DNA of 64,000 bases. It comes from Microbacterium marinum. GTDB lineage: Bacteria > Actinomycetota > Actinomycetes > Actinomycetales > Microbacteriaceae. Shown in pieces: positions 55,912 through 63,359 of this stretch. The position numbers and the translations under genes were made by a program. Positions within the stretch are counted from its first letter, which is position 1. Every line of letters begins with the position of its first letter. Location: NCBI RefSeq assembly GCF_014204835.1, contig NZ_JACHMD010000001.1, positions 1,612,001 through 1,676,000 on the forward strand, in the 5' to 3' direction. The notes beneath the pieces are model-generated. The model ran no database searches. It was not told the origin of the DNA and saw nothing but the letters and a program-made list of their open reading frames with translations.

Positions 55912-57159
55912 TCAGGCGGTGCCGGTCCAGCGCCGAAGCGCGTTGCGGGCCGCGTCGCCCGGGTCGCGGTCGTCGTCGTCGGGTGTCGCCGGCTCCTCGT
56001 CGGGCGTCCAGTCTCCGAACCCGATCGGCTCCGTCTCGAGGTCCGCGTCGCCGGCGGCGTGGGTCGTCGTCTCGGGCTCCTCCTCGTCTTCGAAGAGATC
56101 CATCGAGCCCGGGTCGTAGGCGTCGGTCTGCATCGACGTGTCGATGGCCTCGGCGCGGCCGTCCGGCACGCGCCCGAGAGCGGCGATCGCGTCGTCGACG
56201 GTCACGGTGCCGGCGGCGATCGGCGGCTCGTCGCGGACGCTCTGGTCGAGCGAATCCAGCAGGGCGACGGCGTCGTCCATGATCGAGGCCGACCCGATCT
56301 CGTGCCCGTGGACGAGCCACTTCGCGAACTCGAGTTCCGCGTGCAGGCGGGCACGCTCCCCGAGCATCGCATCGGGCGCATGGTCGGTCGCGGCCGCGTA
56401 CGCCGCGAGGACGTCGCCCCGCGCATCGGGGGCGGAGGAGACCCAGCGCAGATCCTCCGCGGGATCGCCGACGCGAAGTCCCGCCCAGGAGAGCAGACCG
56501 CGGATGACGGGGACCCCGTCGTCGTCGGCGAACGTGAAGGCGGACGGGTCGACTCCGCCGAGGGTCACCGTCGGCTCGAATCGCCACAGTGCTTCCGCGC
56601 CGAGCGCGCGGCTCCAGCGCCGCAGGAGCCCGAACGGCAACCGACCGGTGGCCTCTGCGCGATCGAGCAGCTCCTCGGTCTGCGTGTGCACCTGAGCAGC
56701 GGTCGCCGTGGGCAGGCCCGCCGCCTGCACCACCGACGCCGGCAGATCATGGACCGAAGCGATCGCGTGCGCGAGTGCCGTCGCCACGCCGCGACCGGGC
56801 GGGACGTGCGCGGCATCCACCCGATACCCGGCGAGGTGCGTCTGGACCCGGGCGACACGGTCGCCGAGCCGAGTGCGGCCGAGCACTTCGGGGGCCGCGA
56901 ATCCGAGGAGGGAGCGCACGCCCATGGTGAGACCCGCCAGCGCCTTCTCCTCGCGTGCCAGATCGGCCTCCGCGTCGTCGGACGTCGGCACGCGCACGAC
57001 GAGGCGACCACCGTCTGCCACGTGCAGCAGGGCGCTGTCGAAGCGTCCGGCGCCGCCCTCGGAGAGGGGCGCTGCTCCGACGATGGCGACGCCGCTCCGC
57101 GACGACGACGAAAGGGCCGCCGTGGCCGCCGCGGCTAGAGTGAGAGGAGAGCGTGCCAT
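55912..57159 (-). CDS. Phosphotransferase-like (APH fold) protein
   Basis: A 415-aa protein. Residues 35-310 resemble aminoglycoside/macrolide phosphotransferase-fold kinases: LLHVADGGRLVVRVPTSDDA, AREEKALAGLTMGVRSLLGF, a helical lobe with HAIASVHDLPASVV. However, the catalytic HxD loop is replaced by TVTLGGVDPSAFTFAD, where the expected H-G-D is L-G-G-V-D, so kinase activity is doubtful. The C-terminal 90 residues are acidic (FEDEEEPETTT; PDDDDRDPG) and probably disordered. It lies in the conserved AdnAB-NudC neighbourhood. The ATG at 57159 is 7 nt after a TACCCT box; a longer frame upstream lies antisense to nudC. Confidence 0.72.
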   Translation of the reverse strand: MARSPLTLAAAATAALSSSSRSGVAIVGAAPLSEGGAGRFDSALLHVADGGRLVVRVPTSDDAEADLAREEKALAGLTMGVRSLLGFAAPEVLGRTRLGDRVARVQTHLAGYRVDAAHVPPGRGVATALAHAIASVHDLPASVVQAAGLPTATAAQVHTQTEELLDRAEATGRLPFGLLRRWSRALGAEALWRFEPTVTLGGVDPSAFTFADDDGVPVIRGLLSWAGLRVGDPAEDLRWVSSAPDARGDVLAAYAAATDHAPDAMLGERARLHAELEFAKWLVHGHEIGSASIMDDAVALLDSLDQSVRDEPPIAAGTVTVDDAIAALGRVPDGRAEAIDTSMQTDAYDPGSMDLFEDEEEPETTTHAAGDADLETEPIGFGDWTPDEEPATPDDDDRDPGDAARNALRRWTGTA

Positions 57160-57166
57160 GCCCCCA

Positions 57167-57172
57167 AGGGTA
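57167..57172 (-). promoter_or_regulatory. -10 box TACCCT (minus strand), leaderless promoter of the phosphotransferase-like gene
   Basis: Read on the minus strand, TACCCT ends 7 nt before the ATG at 57159. Confidence 0.45.
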
Positions 57173-57223
57173 GGTCGCGCACACCGTGACGCATCCGCGC
57201 CACGCCCGCAAGAGAGGTCCTCG

Positions 57224-58123
57224 ATGACCACCAAGGACATCCCACCGCCCCTCGCCCGCGCCGTCATCGATCGCGCAGCCGACGAGCGGATGGACGAGGA
57301 GCTGCTGAGCTCCGCACGCGTCGACCCGTCTTCACGCGTCGTGCTCCTCCACGGCGATCGTGCCCCCGTCCACGAGGGTGCGCTGGCCCTCGCAGCTCCC
57401 AGCGAGGCGCCGGACGGCGCCGAATGGGCGTTCCTCGGTCGTGACGCGGACGGGCGAGCCATGCTCGTCGCCGCGATATCGGCCTCCGCCGAGGAGCCGG
57501 CGCCGCCGCGGGGGCAGTGGGCATCGCTCCGCGCCGTCGGCGGCGATCTGCCGGCGGACGAAGCGGGGCGGTTCGTCCAGGCGCTCAGCATCGGGCGTTG
57601 GCTCATCGACGCGCCGTTCTGCCCCGCGTGCGGCGCGCACACGCAGGTCTCCCAGGCCGGCTGGTCCCGGGTCTGCCCCTCGTGCGGGCGCACGCACTTC
57701 CCGCGGACGGATCCGGCGGTCATCGTCGCCGTCGCCAGCGCAGACGGGGAACGGCTGCTGCTCGGGCGGAACGCGGCGTGGGGCGACACTCCGGTGTACT
57801 CCACCTTCGCGGGCTTCGTCGAGGCGGGGGAGTCGCTGGAGACGACCGTCCACCGCGAGGTCGCCGAGGAGGCGGGCGTGCGACTGGACCGACTGCGCTA
57901 TCGCGGGTCACAGGCATGGCCCTACCCCCGTTCGCTCATGCTGGGCTTCACCGCTCACGCGATCGACGACGATGAGGCCCGTCCCGACGGCGAGGAGATC
58001 GTCGACGTCCGCTGGTTCAGCCGCGACGAGGTCCGTCGAGGACTCGCGGGCGAGGGGGAGGTCCGTCTGCCCGGACCGGCCTCGATCGCCCGCAGCCTGA
58101 TCACGCGGTGGAGCTCGCGGTGA
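57224..58123 (+). CDS. nudC: NAD(+) diphosphatase / RNA deNADding enzyme NudC
   Basis: A 299-aa Nudix hydrolase that cleaves NADH/NAD to NMN(H) and AMP and can remove NAD caps from RNA. A zinc ribbon with C133, C136, C151 and C154 (CPACGAH; CPSCGR) precedes the Nudix box at about 197-219 (GFVEAGESLETTVHREVAEE), which has the full REVAEE core. The NudC-specific SQAWPYPRSLM motif (SQPWPFPxS in E. coli) follows. The ATG at 57224 has AGAGAGG ahead; an earlier ATG at 57158 lacks one. It overlaps uvrD2 by 4 nt (GTGA). Along with the nad operon, this is a second NAD-metabolism gene in the window. Confidence 0.93.
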   Translation: MTTKDIPPPLARAVIDRAADERMDEELLSSARVDPSSRVVLLHGDRAPVHEGALALAAPSEAPDGAEWAFLGRDADGRAMLVAAISASAEEPAPPRGQWASLRAVGGDLPADEAGRFVQALSIGRWLIDAPFCPACGAHTQVSQAGWSRVCPSCGRTHFPRTDPAVIVAVASADGERLLLGRNAAWGDTPVYSTFAGFVEAGESLETTVHREVAEEAGVRLDRLRYRGSQAWPYPRSLMLGFTAHAIDDDEARPDGEEIVDVRWFSRDEVRRGLAGEGEVRLPGPASIARSLITRWSSR

Positions 58124-59832
58124 CGGAGAGCCCCCTCGCGGCGCTCGACGATCAGCAGCGGGAGGCGGCGTCGACCCTGCGCGGTCCCGTCTGCATCCTC
58201 GCCGGTGCGGGCACCGGCAAGACGCGCACCATCACCCATCGCATCGCGCACGGCGTCGACACCGGCGCGTACTCGCCCGGTCGTGTGATGGCCGTGACGT
58301 TCACGACGAAGGCCGCCGGGGAGCTCCGCGGTCGCCTGCGCGGCCTCGGCATCGAGGGGGTCGCCGCGCGCACCTTCCACGCCGCCGCGCTCGCGCAGCT
58401 GAACTTCTTCTGGCCGCAGGTGGCCGGGGATACCGCCCCCGCCATCATCGACAGCAAGGTCCGCCTCCTCGGCCAGGCGGCAGACGGCATCGGGCTCCGA
58501 CTGGATGCCGCCACCCTGCGCGATGTCGCGTCGCAGATCGAGTGGCGGAAGGTGACGATGCGGTCGCTCGAGCAGTACGCCGCCGCGCGCCCCAACGGCA
58601 TCCCGTCGCTCGCGATCGGACGTCTCGTCGACCTCCAGCGCGAGTACGAGAGGGTCAAGGACGAGCGACGCCAGCTCGACTTCGAGGACGTCCTCCTCGC
58701 GTGCGCCGGCATGATCGAGTCGGAGCCGCGCGTGGCTGCCGCCGTCCGGGAGCAGTACCGGCACTTCACCGTCGACGAGTTCCAGGACGTCTCGCCGGTG
58801 CAGCATCGGCTGCTGGAGCTGTGGCTGGGTGACCGCCGCGACGTCTGCGTCGTGGGCGATGCGTCGCAGACGGTGTACTCGTTCGCCGGTGCAGACCCGC
58901 GCTACCTGCTGGATTTCGCATCCCGGTACGACGACGCGCGCGTCGTGCGCCTGGAACGGAATTACCGATCGGATGCCGCCGTGCTCGCGGTGGCCAACGA
59001 GCTGATGCGGGGGCGCCCCGGCGCCCTTCACCTGGCGACGGATTCCGAGCCGGGTCCTGCGCCCGAGGTGATCGCCTTCGACGACGATGCCGCCGAAGCG
59101 AGCGGCATCGCGGATCGCGTCGCCGCGCAGCTCTCCCGCGGGATCGCCGCCCGCGACATCGCCGTGCTCTATCGGCTCAACGCGCAGTCGGCGCCGCTGC
59201 TCGCAGCGCTCTCGGCGCGCGGGATCGCAGCGACGGTCCTGGGGGGCAAGCGGTTCTGGGATCTGCCGGAGGTGCGCCAGGCGCTGATGGCGCTGCGGGG
59301 CGCGTCGGTGGCTCCGCTCGCGGGATCGTTCGCCTCGACCGTGAGAGACGTCCTCCGCTCGCTCGGACTCACCGACGACCCGCCGCCCGCGGGCGGGGCC
59401 TTGCGCGACTCCTGGGAGGCGCGAGCGGCGGTGCTCCGCCTCGCGGAAGACGCGCCGGAAGGAACGACCCTCCGCGCCTTCACGGATGAGCTGGCGGCGC
59501 GGGCGAAGGCGCAGCACGAACCGGCGCTTCAGACGGTGACCCTGGCGACTCTCCACGCTGCGAAGGGTCTCGAGTGGGATCACGTCCATCTCATCGGGAT
59601 GAACGAGGGGCTGCTGCCGATCTCGTATGCCACGACGTTCGAGCAGGTCGACGAGGAACGGCGACTGGCGTACGTCGGGATCACGCGGGCCGCGCGAAGC
59701 CTGTCACTGAGCTGGTCGCGGGCATCGGGCGCACGGGAGCGTCAGCGGTCGCGTTTCCTTCAGGAGATCGGCACAGGCACTGTGCGTGAGGCGGGTGCTC
59801 GCGCCAGTCGCGGCGGGCGTCCTCGGCTGTGA
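58120..59832 (+). CDS. uvrD2: UvrD2-like SF1A DNA helicase lacking the HRDC domain
   Basis: A 570-aa 3'-5' helicase. Motifs: Walker A LAGAGTGKTRTI (K34), AVTFTTKAAGEL, TFHAAALAQL, motif II FTVDEFQDVSPVQ, GDASQTVYSFAGADP, LERNYRSDAAV, LATLHAAKGLEWDHV and YVGITRAARSL. It ends soon after motif VI, whereas mycobacterial UvrD2 continues into an HRDC domain and a tetracysteine module (about 700 aa). The final 20-25 residues are non-conserved and Arg-rich. The GTG start overlaps nudC. The 3' end overlaps the opposite-strand gene by 152 bp. Confidence 0.9.
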   Translation: MTESPLAALDDQQREAASTLRGPVCILAGAGTGKTRTITHRIAHGVDTGAYSPGRVMAVTFTTKAAGELRGRLRGLGIEGVAARTFHAAALAQLNFFWPQVAGDTAPAIIDSKVRLLGQAADGIGLRLDAATLRDVASQIEWRKVTMRSLEQYAAARPNGIPSLAIGRLVDLQREYERVKDERRQLDFEDVLLACAGMIESEPRVAAAVREQYRHFTVDEFQDVSPVQHRLLELWLGDRRDVCVVGDASQTVYSFAGADPRYLLDFASRYDDARVVRLERNYRSDAAVLAVANELMRGRPGALHLATDSEPGPAPEVIAFDDDAAEASGIADRVAAQLSRGIAARDIAVLYRLNAQSAPLLAALSARGIAATVLGGKRFWDLPEVRQALMALRGASVAPLAGSFASTVRDVLRSLGLTDDPPPAGGALRDSWEARAAVLRLAEDAPEGTTLRAFTDELAARAKAQHEPALQTVTLATLHAAKGLEWDHVHLIGMNEGLLPISYATTFEQVDEERRLAYVGITRAARSLSLSWSRASGARERQRSRFLQEIGTGTVREAGARASRGGRPRL

Positions 59833-60529
59833 GCACCGCGGACCGGCCGGTCTCGCCGGTGGTCAGCAGGCGCGCAGCGAGGATGGCGCCCTCCAGCAGC
59901 AGGATTCGCGCCGTGGGCGGGGCCGGGCGGCCCAGCAGCTGAGCGGCGACGAGGGGCCATTCCGGATCGGCGTCGCGCCGGGCCGCGTGGACGCATGCCA
60001 GGCAGGCCGAGGCGCCCGGTGTGACGAGGGGGCCCACCTGCACACGCTCTCCGGAGAGTTCCAGCACAAGATGCGGCACGTCGTCGGCGACCAGGCGAGC
60101 CGTCCGCCGCGGGTCGGCGAGGTGGTGGGCGACGAGCAGCACGGGAAGGCGCTCGCCTGCCTCCGCCGGTGCCCAGCGCTCTACCTCGACCGGTTCGACC
60201 CCGGCGGCCGTGAGACCGGCCACGAGCGTCGCCTCGTCGTCGCGGGGGAGGTCGACGGGGAGCTCGACACGCACCGGCGTCGGGCGGGTGGGAGCGGGGG
60301 CGAGGGCGTCGTGGATGCGGTCGAGGAAGGATGCCGCCTCGTCGTCGCTCGCGCCGAGCTCTCGCGCGAGCGGTGCGAAGCGCGCGTCGGGGATGCCGGT
60401 CACGAGCTCGTCCAGGAGACGTTCCTGCCAGGGGTTCACGCCCTCCAACGGTCTCGTGTCGTCGGGGCCGAGCTGGACGGTGGACGGCGTTCGCCAGAGG
60501 GGCGGGTGCGAGGCGGCGAGACGGAGCAT
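59681..60529 (-). CDS. Cyclodehydratase-like (Ocin-ThiF/TOMM leader-binding type) zinc protein, Rv3196-like
   Basis: A 282-aa protein. Residues 1-80 form a helical region with LGPDDTRPLEGVNPWQERLL, resembling a wing-helix or RRE-like start. Residues 85-260 form an E1-like core (TLVAGLTAAGVEPVEVERWA; LPVLLVAHHLADP) with zinc-site cysteines C176, C179 (GASACLACVHAARRDADPEW) and C251, C253 (HAQCLCRSPEG). This CxxC...CxC set with WPLVAAQL is typical of cyclodehydratase-like subunits of RiPP enzymes, but no precursor peptide or YcaO gene is nearby. Its role is unknown. Its last 51 codons lie antisense to the end of uvrD2. Confidence 0.7.
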   Translation of the reverse strand: MLRLAASHPPLWRTPSTVQLGPDDTRPLEGVNPWQERLLDELVTGIPDARFAPLARELGASDDEAASFLDRIHDALAPAPTRPTPVRVELPVDLPRDDEATLVAGLTAAGVEPVEVERWAPAEAGERLPVLLVAHHLADPRRTARLVADDVPHLVLELSGERVQVGPLVTPGASACLACVHAARRDADPEWPLVAAQLLGRPAPPTARILLLEGAILAARLLTTGETGRSAVLTAEDARRDWREHPPHAQCLCRSPEGNATADAPVRPMPATSSVTGFARPA

Positions 60530-60622
60530 GCCGCGATTCTCATCCCGCGACCGGCCGCATGGTCGTGGTTGTCCACAGCGCGGACGTCGCGCGGCGGGTG
60601 AGCCCGACGGGGGAGGAGGCGG

Positions 60623-62032
60623 TCAGACCGGTCGCGGGCCGGCCGGTCCTTCCGCCTCGTCGTCGGGGTCGTCCGCGCGCTCGGCCGGGTCGGGGCTCGA
60701 TGAGCCGCTGTCCGCTTCCTCGTCGAGCAGTGCCGCGAGCGCGTCGTCGAAGGCGTCGCGTTCGGGCTCCTCGCCGCGGGCGCGCGCCTGCAGACGCGCG
60801 ACCAGCGCCGCGGGGTCGTCGATGTCTTCGGCGGTCGGCATCAGGTCGGGGTAGTCCCACAGGCTGTCGCGCTCGGCGGCGCCGACGGCGTCGGTGACGG
60901 CTCGCCACATCGCCGCGGCCTCGCGCAGGCGTCGCGGTCGCAGCTCGAGCCCGACGAGGGAGGCCATGGCGCGCTCGCCCGGGCCGCCGGCGGCGCGACG
61001 ACGTCGGACGGTCTCGGCGACTCGGTCCGCGGCCGGGAGACGCGTCAGCGCGTCCGCGGTCACGACGTCGACCCACCCCTCAATCGTGGCGAGGAGGTTC
61101 TCGAGCCTCGTCAGTGCGGCGACCTGGGCTTCCGATCGCTGCGGCAGGAGTGCGCCGCTCTCGATGGCGGCGCGCAGCTCGTCGGGCGACGACGGGTCGA
61201 ACCGGGATGCCATCTCTTCGAGGGCGTCGACGTCGACGTGCACGCCGCGCGCGAAGTCGGTGATCTGGGAGATCACGTGGAGGCGAAGCCAGCGAGCGTG
61301 GCGGAACAGTCGAGCGTGCGCGAGTTCCCGGGTGGCGAGTGCCAGCGCGAGCTGATCGTGGTCGATCTCGAGGTCGCGGCCGAAGTCGGCGAAGTTCTGC
61401 GGGAGGATCGTCGCCTCGCCGTCCGGCATGAGCGGGATGCCGACGTCGCCGCCGGACACGACCTCGAGCGAGAGCCGTCCGATCACCGCGCCCAGCTGAC
61501 CGGCGAACAGCGCGCCGCCGACGCGTCGCATGAGCCGCCCGGCACCTTCGATCGCCGACCGCATCTCTTCGGGGGTCTGCGATTCGAGCGCCGACATCAG
61601 GGCGTCGCTGATTGAGGATGCCACGGGCTCGGCGAGTTCCTGCCAGACCGGAAGGGTGGACTCGACCCACTCGCCGCGGGTGATGGCGCGCGGCGGCGTC
61701 GCTAGGTCAGAGATGGAGGTGGCCTCGCTCAGCCACAGGGCTGCGAGGGTGAACGCCTGATCGAAGTCCTGACGCGTACCGGCGGTGATGCCGAGCCCGT
61801 CCTGGTTGGCGATGTGGAGCGCCTGCGTGCGCGCTGACGACCAGTCGATGCCGTCATCGCTTCCGGACATGGCGTCCTGGAGGTACCGGGCCACGTTCTG
61901 CATCATCGCGGGGTCGATCGCCCCGCCGGAAAGGCGCTGGAGCTCTTCGGGATCGATGCCGCCCTGGCCGCCGAGCAGTCGACGCAGCATCTCGGCGAGA
62001 TCGTCGTCGCCGGGTCGGTCGTCATCGGTCAT
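60623..62032 (-). CDS. Zinc-dependent metalloprotease, DUF2342 family (Rv3195-like)
   Basis: A 469-aa protein. The conserved core includes WSSARTQALHIANQDGLGIT, LATPPRAITRGEWVESTLPV, FAGQLGAVIGRLSLEVVSGG, GIPLMPDGEATILPQNFADF and the predicted zinc motif in LATRELAHARLFRHARWLRL. The actinobacterial family is annotated as zincin-like with an E-x2-H core in place of a full HExxH. The C-terminal 60 residues are acidic and low-complexity. The ATG at 62032 has AAAGG about 9 nt ahead. It is divergent from the PDZ-S16 protease gene; the shared 126-bp region has back-to-back -10 boxes at 62070-62076. The substrate is unknown. Confidence 0.85.
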   Translation of the reverse strand: MTDDDRPGDDDLAEMLRRLLGGQGGIDPEELQRLSGGAIDPAMMQNVARYLQDAMSGSDDGIDWSSARTQALHIANQDGLGITAGTRQDFDQAFTLAALWLSEATSISDLATPPRAITRGEWVESTLPVWQELAEPVASSISDALMSALESQTPEEMRSAIEGAGRLMRRVGGALFAGQLGAVIGRLSLEVVSGGDVGIPLMPDGEATILPQNFADFGRDLEIDHDQLALALATRELAHARLFRHARWLRLHVISQITDFARGVHVDVDALEEMASRFDPSSPDELRAAIESGALLPQRSEAQVAALTRLENLLATIEGWVDVVTADALTRLPAADRVAETVRRRRAAGGPGERAMASLVGLELRPRRLREAAAMWRAVTDAVGAAERDSLWDYPDLMPTAEDIDDPAALVARLQARARGEEPERDAFDDALAALLDEEADSGSSSPDPAERADDPDDEAEGPAGPRPV

Positions 62033-62069
62033 GTCAGGCGCCTTTCAGCAGAGGGGCGAGATCTGGTTC

Positions 62070-62076
62070 TACGCTA
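62070..62076. promoter_or_regulatory. Overlapping divergent -10 boxes (DUF2342 and PDZ-S16 genes)
   Basis: The heptamer TACGCTA reads TACGCT on the plus strand (62070-62075) and TAGCGT on the minus strand (62071-62076). Both match TANNNT and point to the divergent genes, so the two promoters would exclude each other. No clear -35 is visible on either side. Confidence 0.35.
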
Positions 62077-62158
62077 GTCGCGGGTTTCCATCGCACGGTC
62101 CGAGCGGGAGCCGTCCCGTGTACGCCGGTCGCGAACGAGCGACGGAAGAAGGTTCCGC

Positions 62159-63280
62159 GTGTCCCTGTTCGTCGATGACACTCCCGCCCCCGCCCCGCGG
62201 CGTCGGCTCTCCGGACGAGCCTCCGTCGGCGTCTGGGCGCTCGCGGTGGCGCTCGTCGCCCTCCTGGTGCTGACCTTCCTCCCCACGGCATACGTGATCC
62301 AGCGGCAGGGCCCCGTGGTGAACACGCTGGGCAGCGCGGAGAACGCCGAGGGGGAGGACGTCCCACTCATCTCGATCTCGGGGGCCGAAACGTATCCCGC
62401 GGAGGGCTCGCTCGATCTGACGACCGTCCAGGTGATCGGCAACCGGGAGCAGACGCCGTCGTGGTTCGAACTCGCGATGGCGTGGTTCGATCCGGCCAAG
62501 GCCGTGCTCCCGATCGAGCAGATCTACCCCGAGGGCACGACGACCGAGCAGCGCAACGAGGAGAGCGCGGCCCTCATGGTCGACTCCCAGAAGGAGGCGA
62601 CGGCCGCCGCGTTGACCGAGCTCGGATACGACGTCCGCCCGCACGTGAGCGTGTACGGGTTCAGCCGCGACTCCGCTGCCGCCGGCATCCTGCAGGAGGA
62701 CGACCGCATCGTCTCGGCCGACGGGACGGCGATCGAGACCACCCAGCAGCTGCGCGACGTCATCAACGCCGGGGAGGGGGACCCCGTCTCCCTGGTGGTC
62801 CGGCGCGCCGGCGAGGACGTCACCGAGACGGTCACGCCGACACGGACCGAGGACGACGGGAAGACCGTGTGGCTCATCGGGGTCACCACGAGCCACGATT
62901 ACGACTTCCCGATCGATGTGACCATCCAGCTCGACCGGATCGGCGGACCCAGCGCCGGACAGATGTTCGCCCTCGGGATCATCGACACCCTCACCCCGGG
63001 CGAGCTGACCGGCGGCGAGCACATCGCCGGCACCGGGACCATCGACGCCGCTGGCGCGATCGGACCGATCGGCGGCATCCGTCAGAAGCTGTACGGCGCC
63101 GAGGATGCCGGGGCCGACTACTTCTTCGCCCCGGAGGAGAACTGCGACGAGGTCGTGGGTCACATCCCGGGCGACCTCCGCGTCGTCTCCGTCGCCACCC
63201 TGGAGGACTCGCTCGATGCCCTCGAGGCGATCCGCTCTGGTGAGGGTGTCGACGAGCTGCCGCGCTGCGCCGCGGGGTGA
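62159..63280 (+). CDS. Membrane-anchored PDZ-Lon (S16) protease, YlbL/Rv3194c-like
   Basis: A 373-aa protein with one N-terminal TM helix (VGVWALAVALVALLVLTFLP), an extracytoplasmic region, a PDZ domain (about 155-220: SRDSAAAGILQEDDRIVSAD; TTQQLRDVINAGEGDPVSLV) and a C-terminal Lon-type domain with the Ser-Lys dyad S265 (GGPSAGQMFALGIID) and K310 (GGIRQKLYGAEDAGADYFF). All catalytic parts are present. It acts outside the membrane, probably in protein quality control or signalling. The GTG start has GAAGG ahead. UPF0182 follows, as in mycobacteria. Confidence 0.9.
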   Translation: MSLFVDDTPAPAPRRRLSGRASVGVWALAVALVALLVLTFLPTAYVIQRQGPVVNTLGSAENAEGEDVPLISISGAETYPAEGSLDLTTVQVIGNREQTPSWFELAMAWFDPAKAVLPIEQIYPEGTTTEQRNEESAALMVDSQKEATAAALTELGYDVRPHVSVYGFSRDSAAAGILQEDDRIVSADGTAIETTQQLRDVINAGEGDPVSLVVRRAGEDVTETVTPTRTEDDGKTVWLIGVTTSHDYDFPIDVTIQLDRIGGPSAGQMFALGIIDTLTPGELTGGEHIAGTGTIDAAGAIGPIGGIRQKLYGAEDAGADYFFAPEENCDEVVGHIPGDLRVVSVATLEDSLDALEAIRSGEGVDELPRCAAG

Positions 63281-63347
63281 GCGCGCCGGCGACTGCGATT
63301 ACGCCGTGAGCGCAGGGCCGCGACGTCCGGCGGCTGTATGCCCCGCC

Positions 63348-63353
63348 TAGGAT
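63348..63353 (+). promoter_or_regulatory. -10 box TAGGAT, leaderless promoter of the UPF0182 gene
   Basis: TAGGAT ends 6 nt before the GTG at 63360. Confidence 0.5.
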
Positions 63354-63359
63354 GAAAGG

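Noticed and set aside
59681..60529. A RiPP biosynthetic gene cluster
   Set aside because: Only a cyclodehydratase-like protein is present. No YcaO, dehydrogenase, precursor peptide or exporter gene lies in the surrounding 10 kb.
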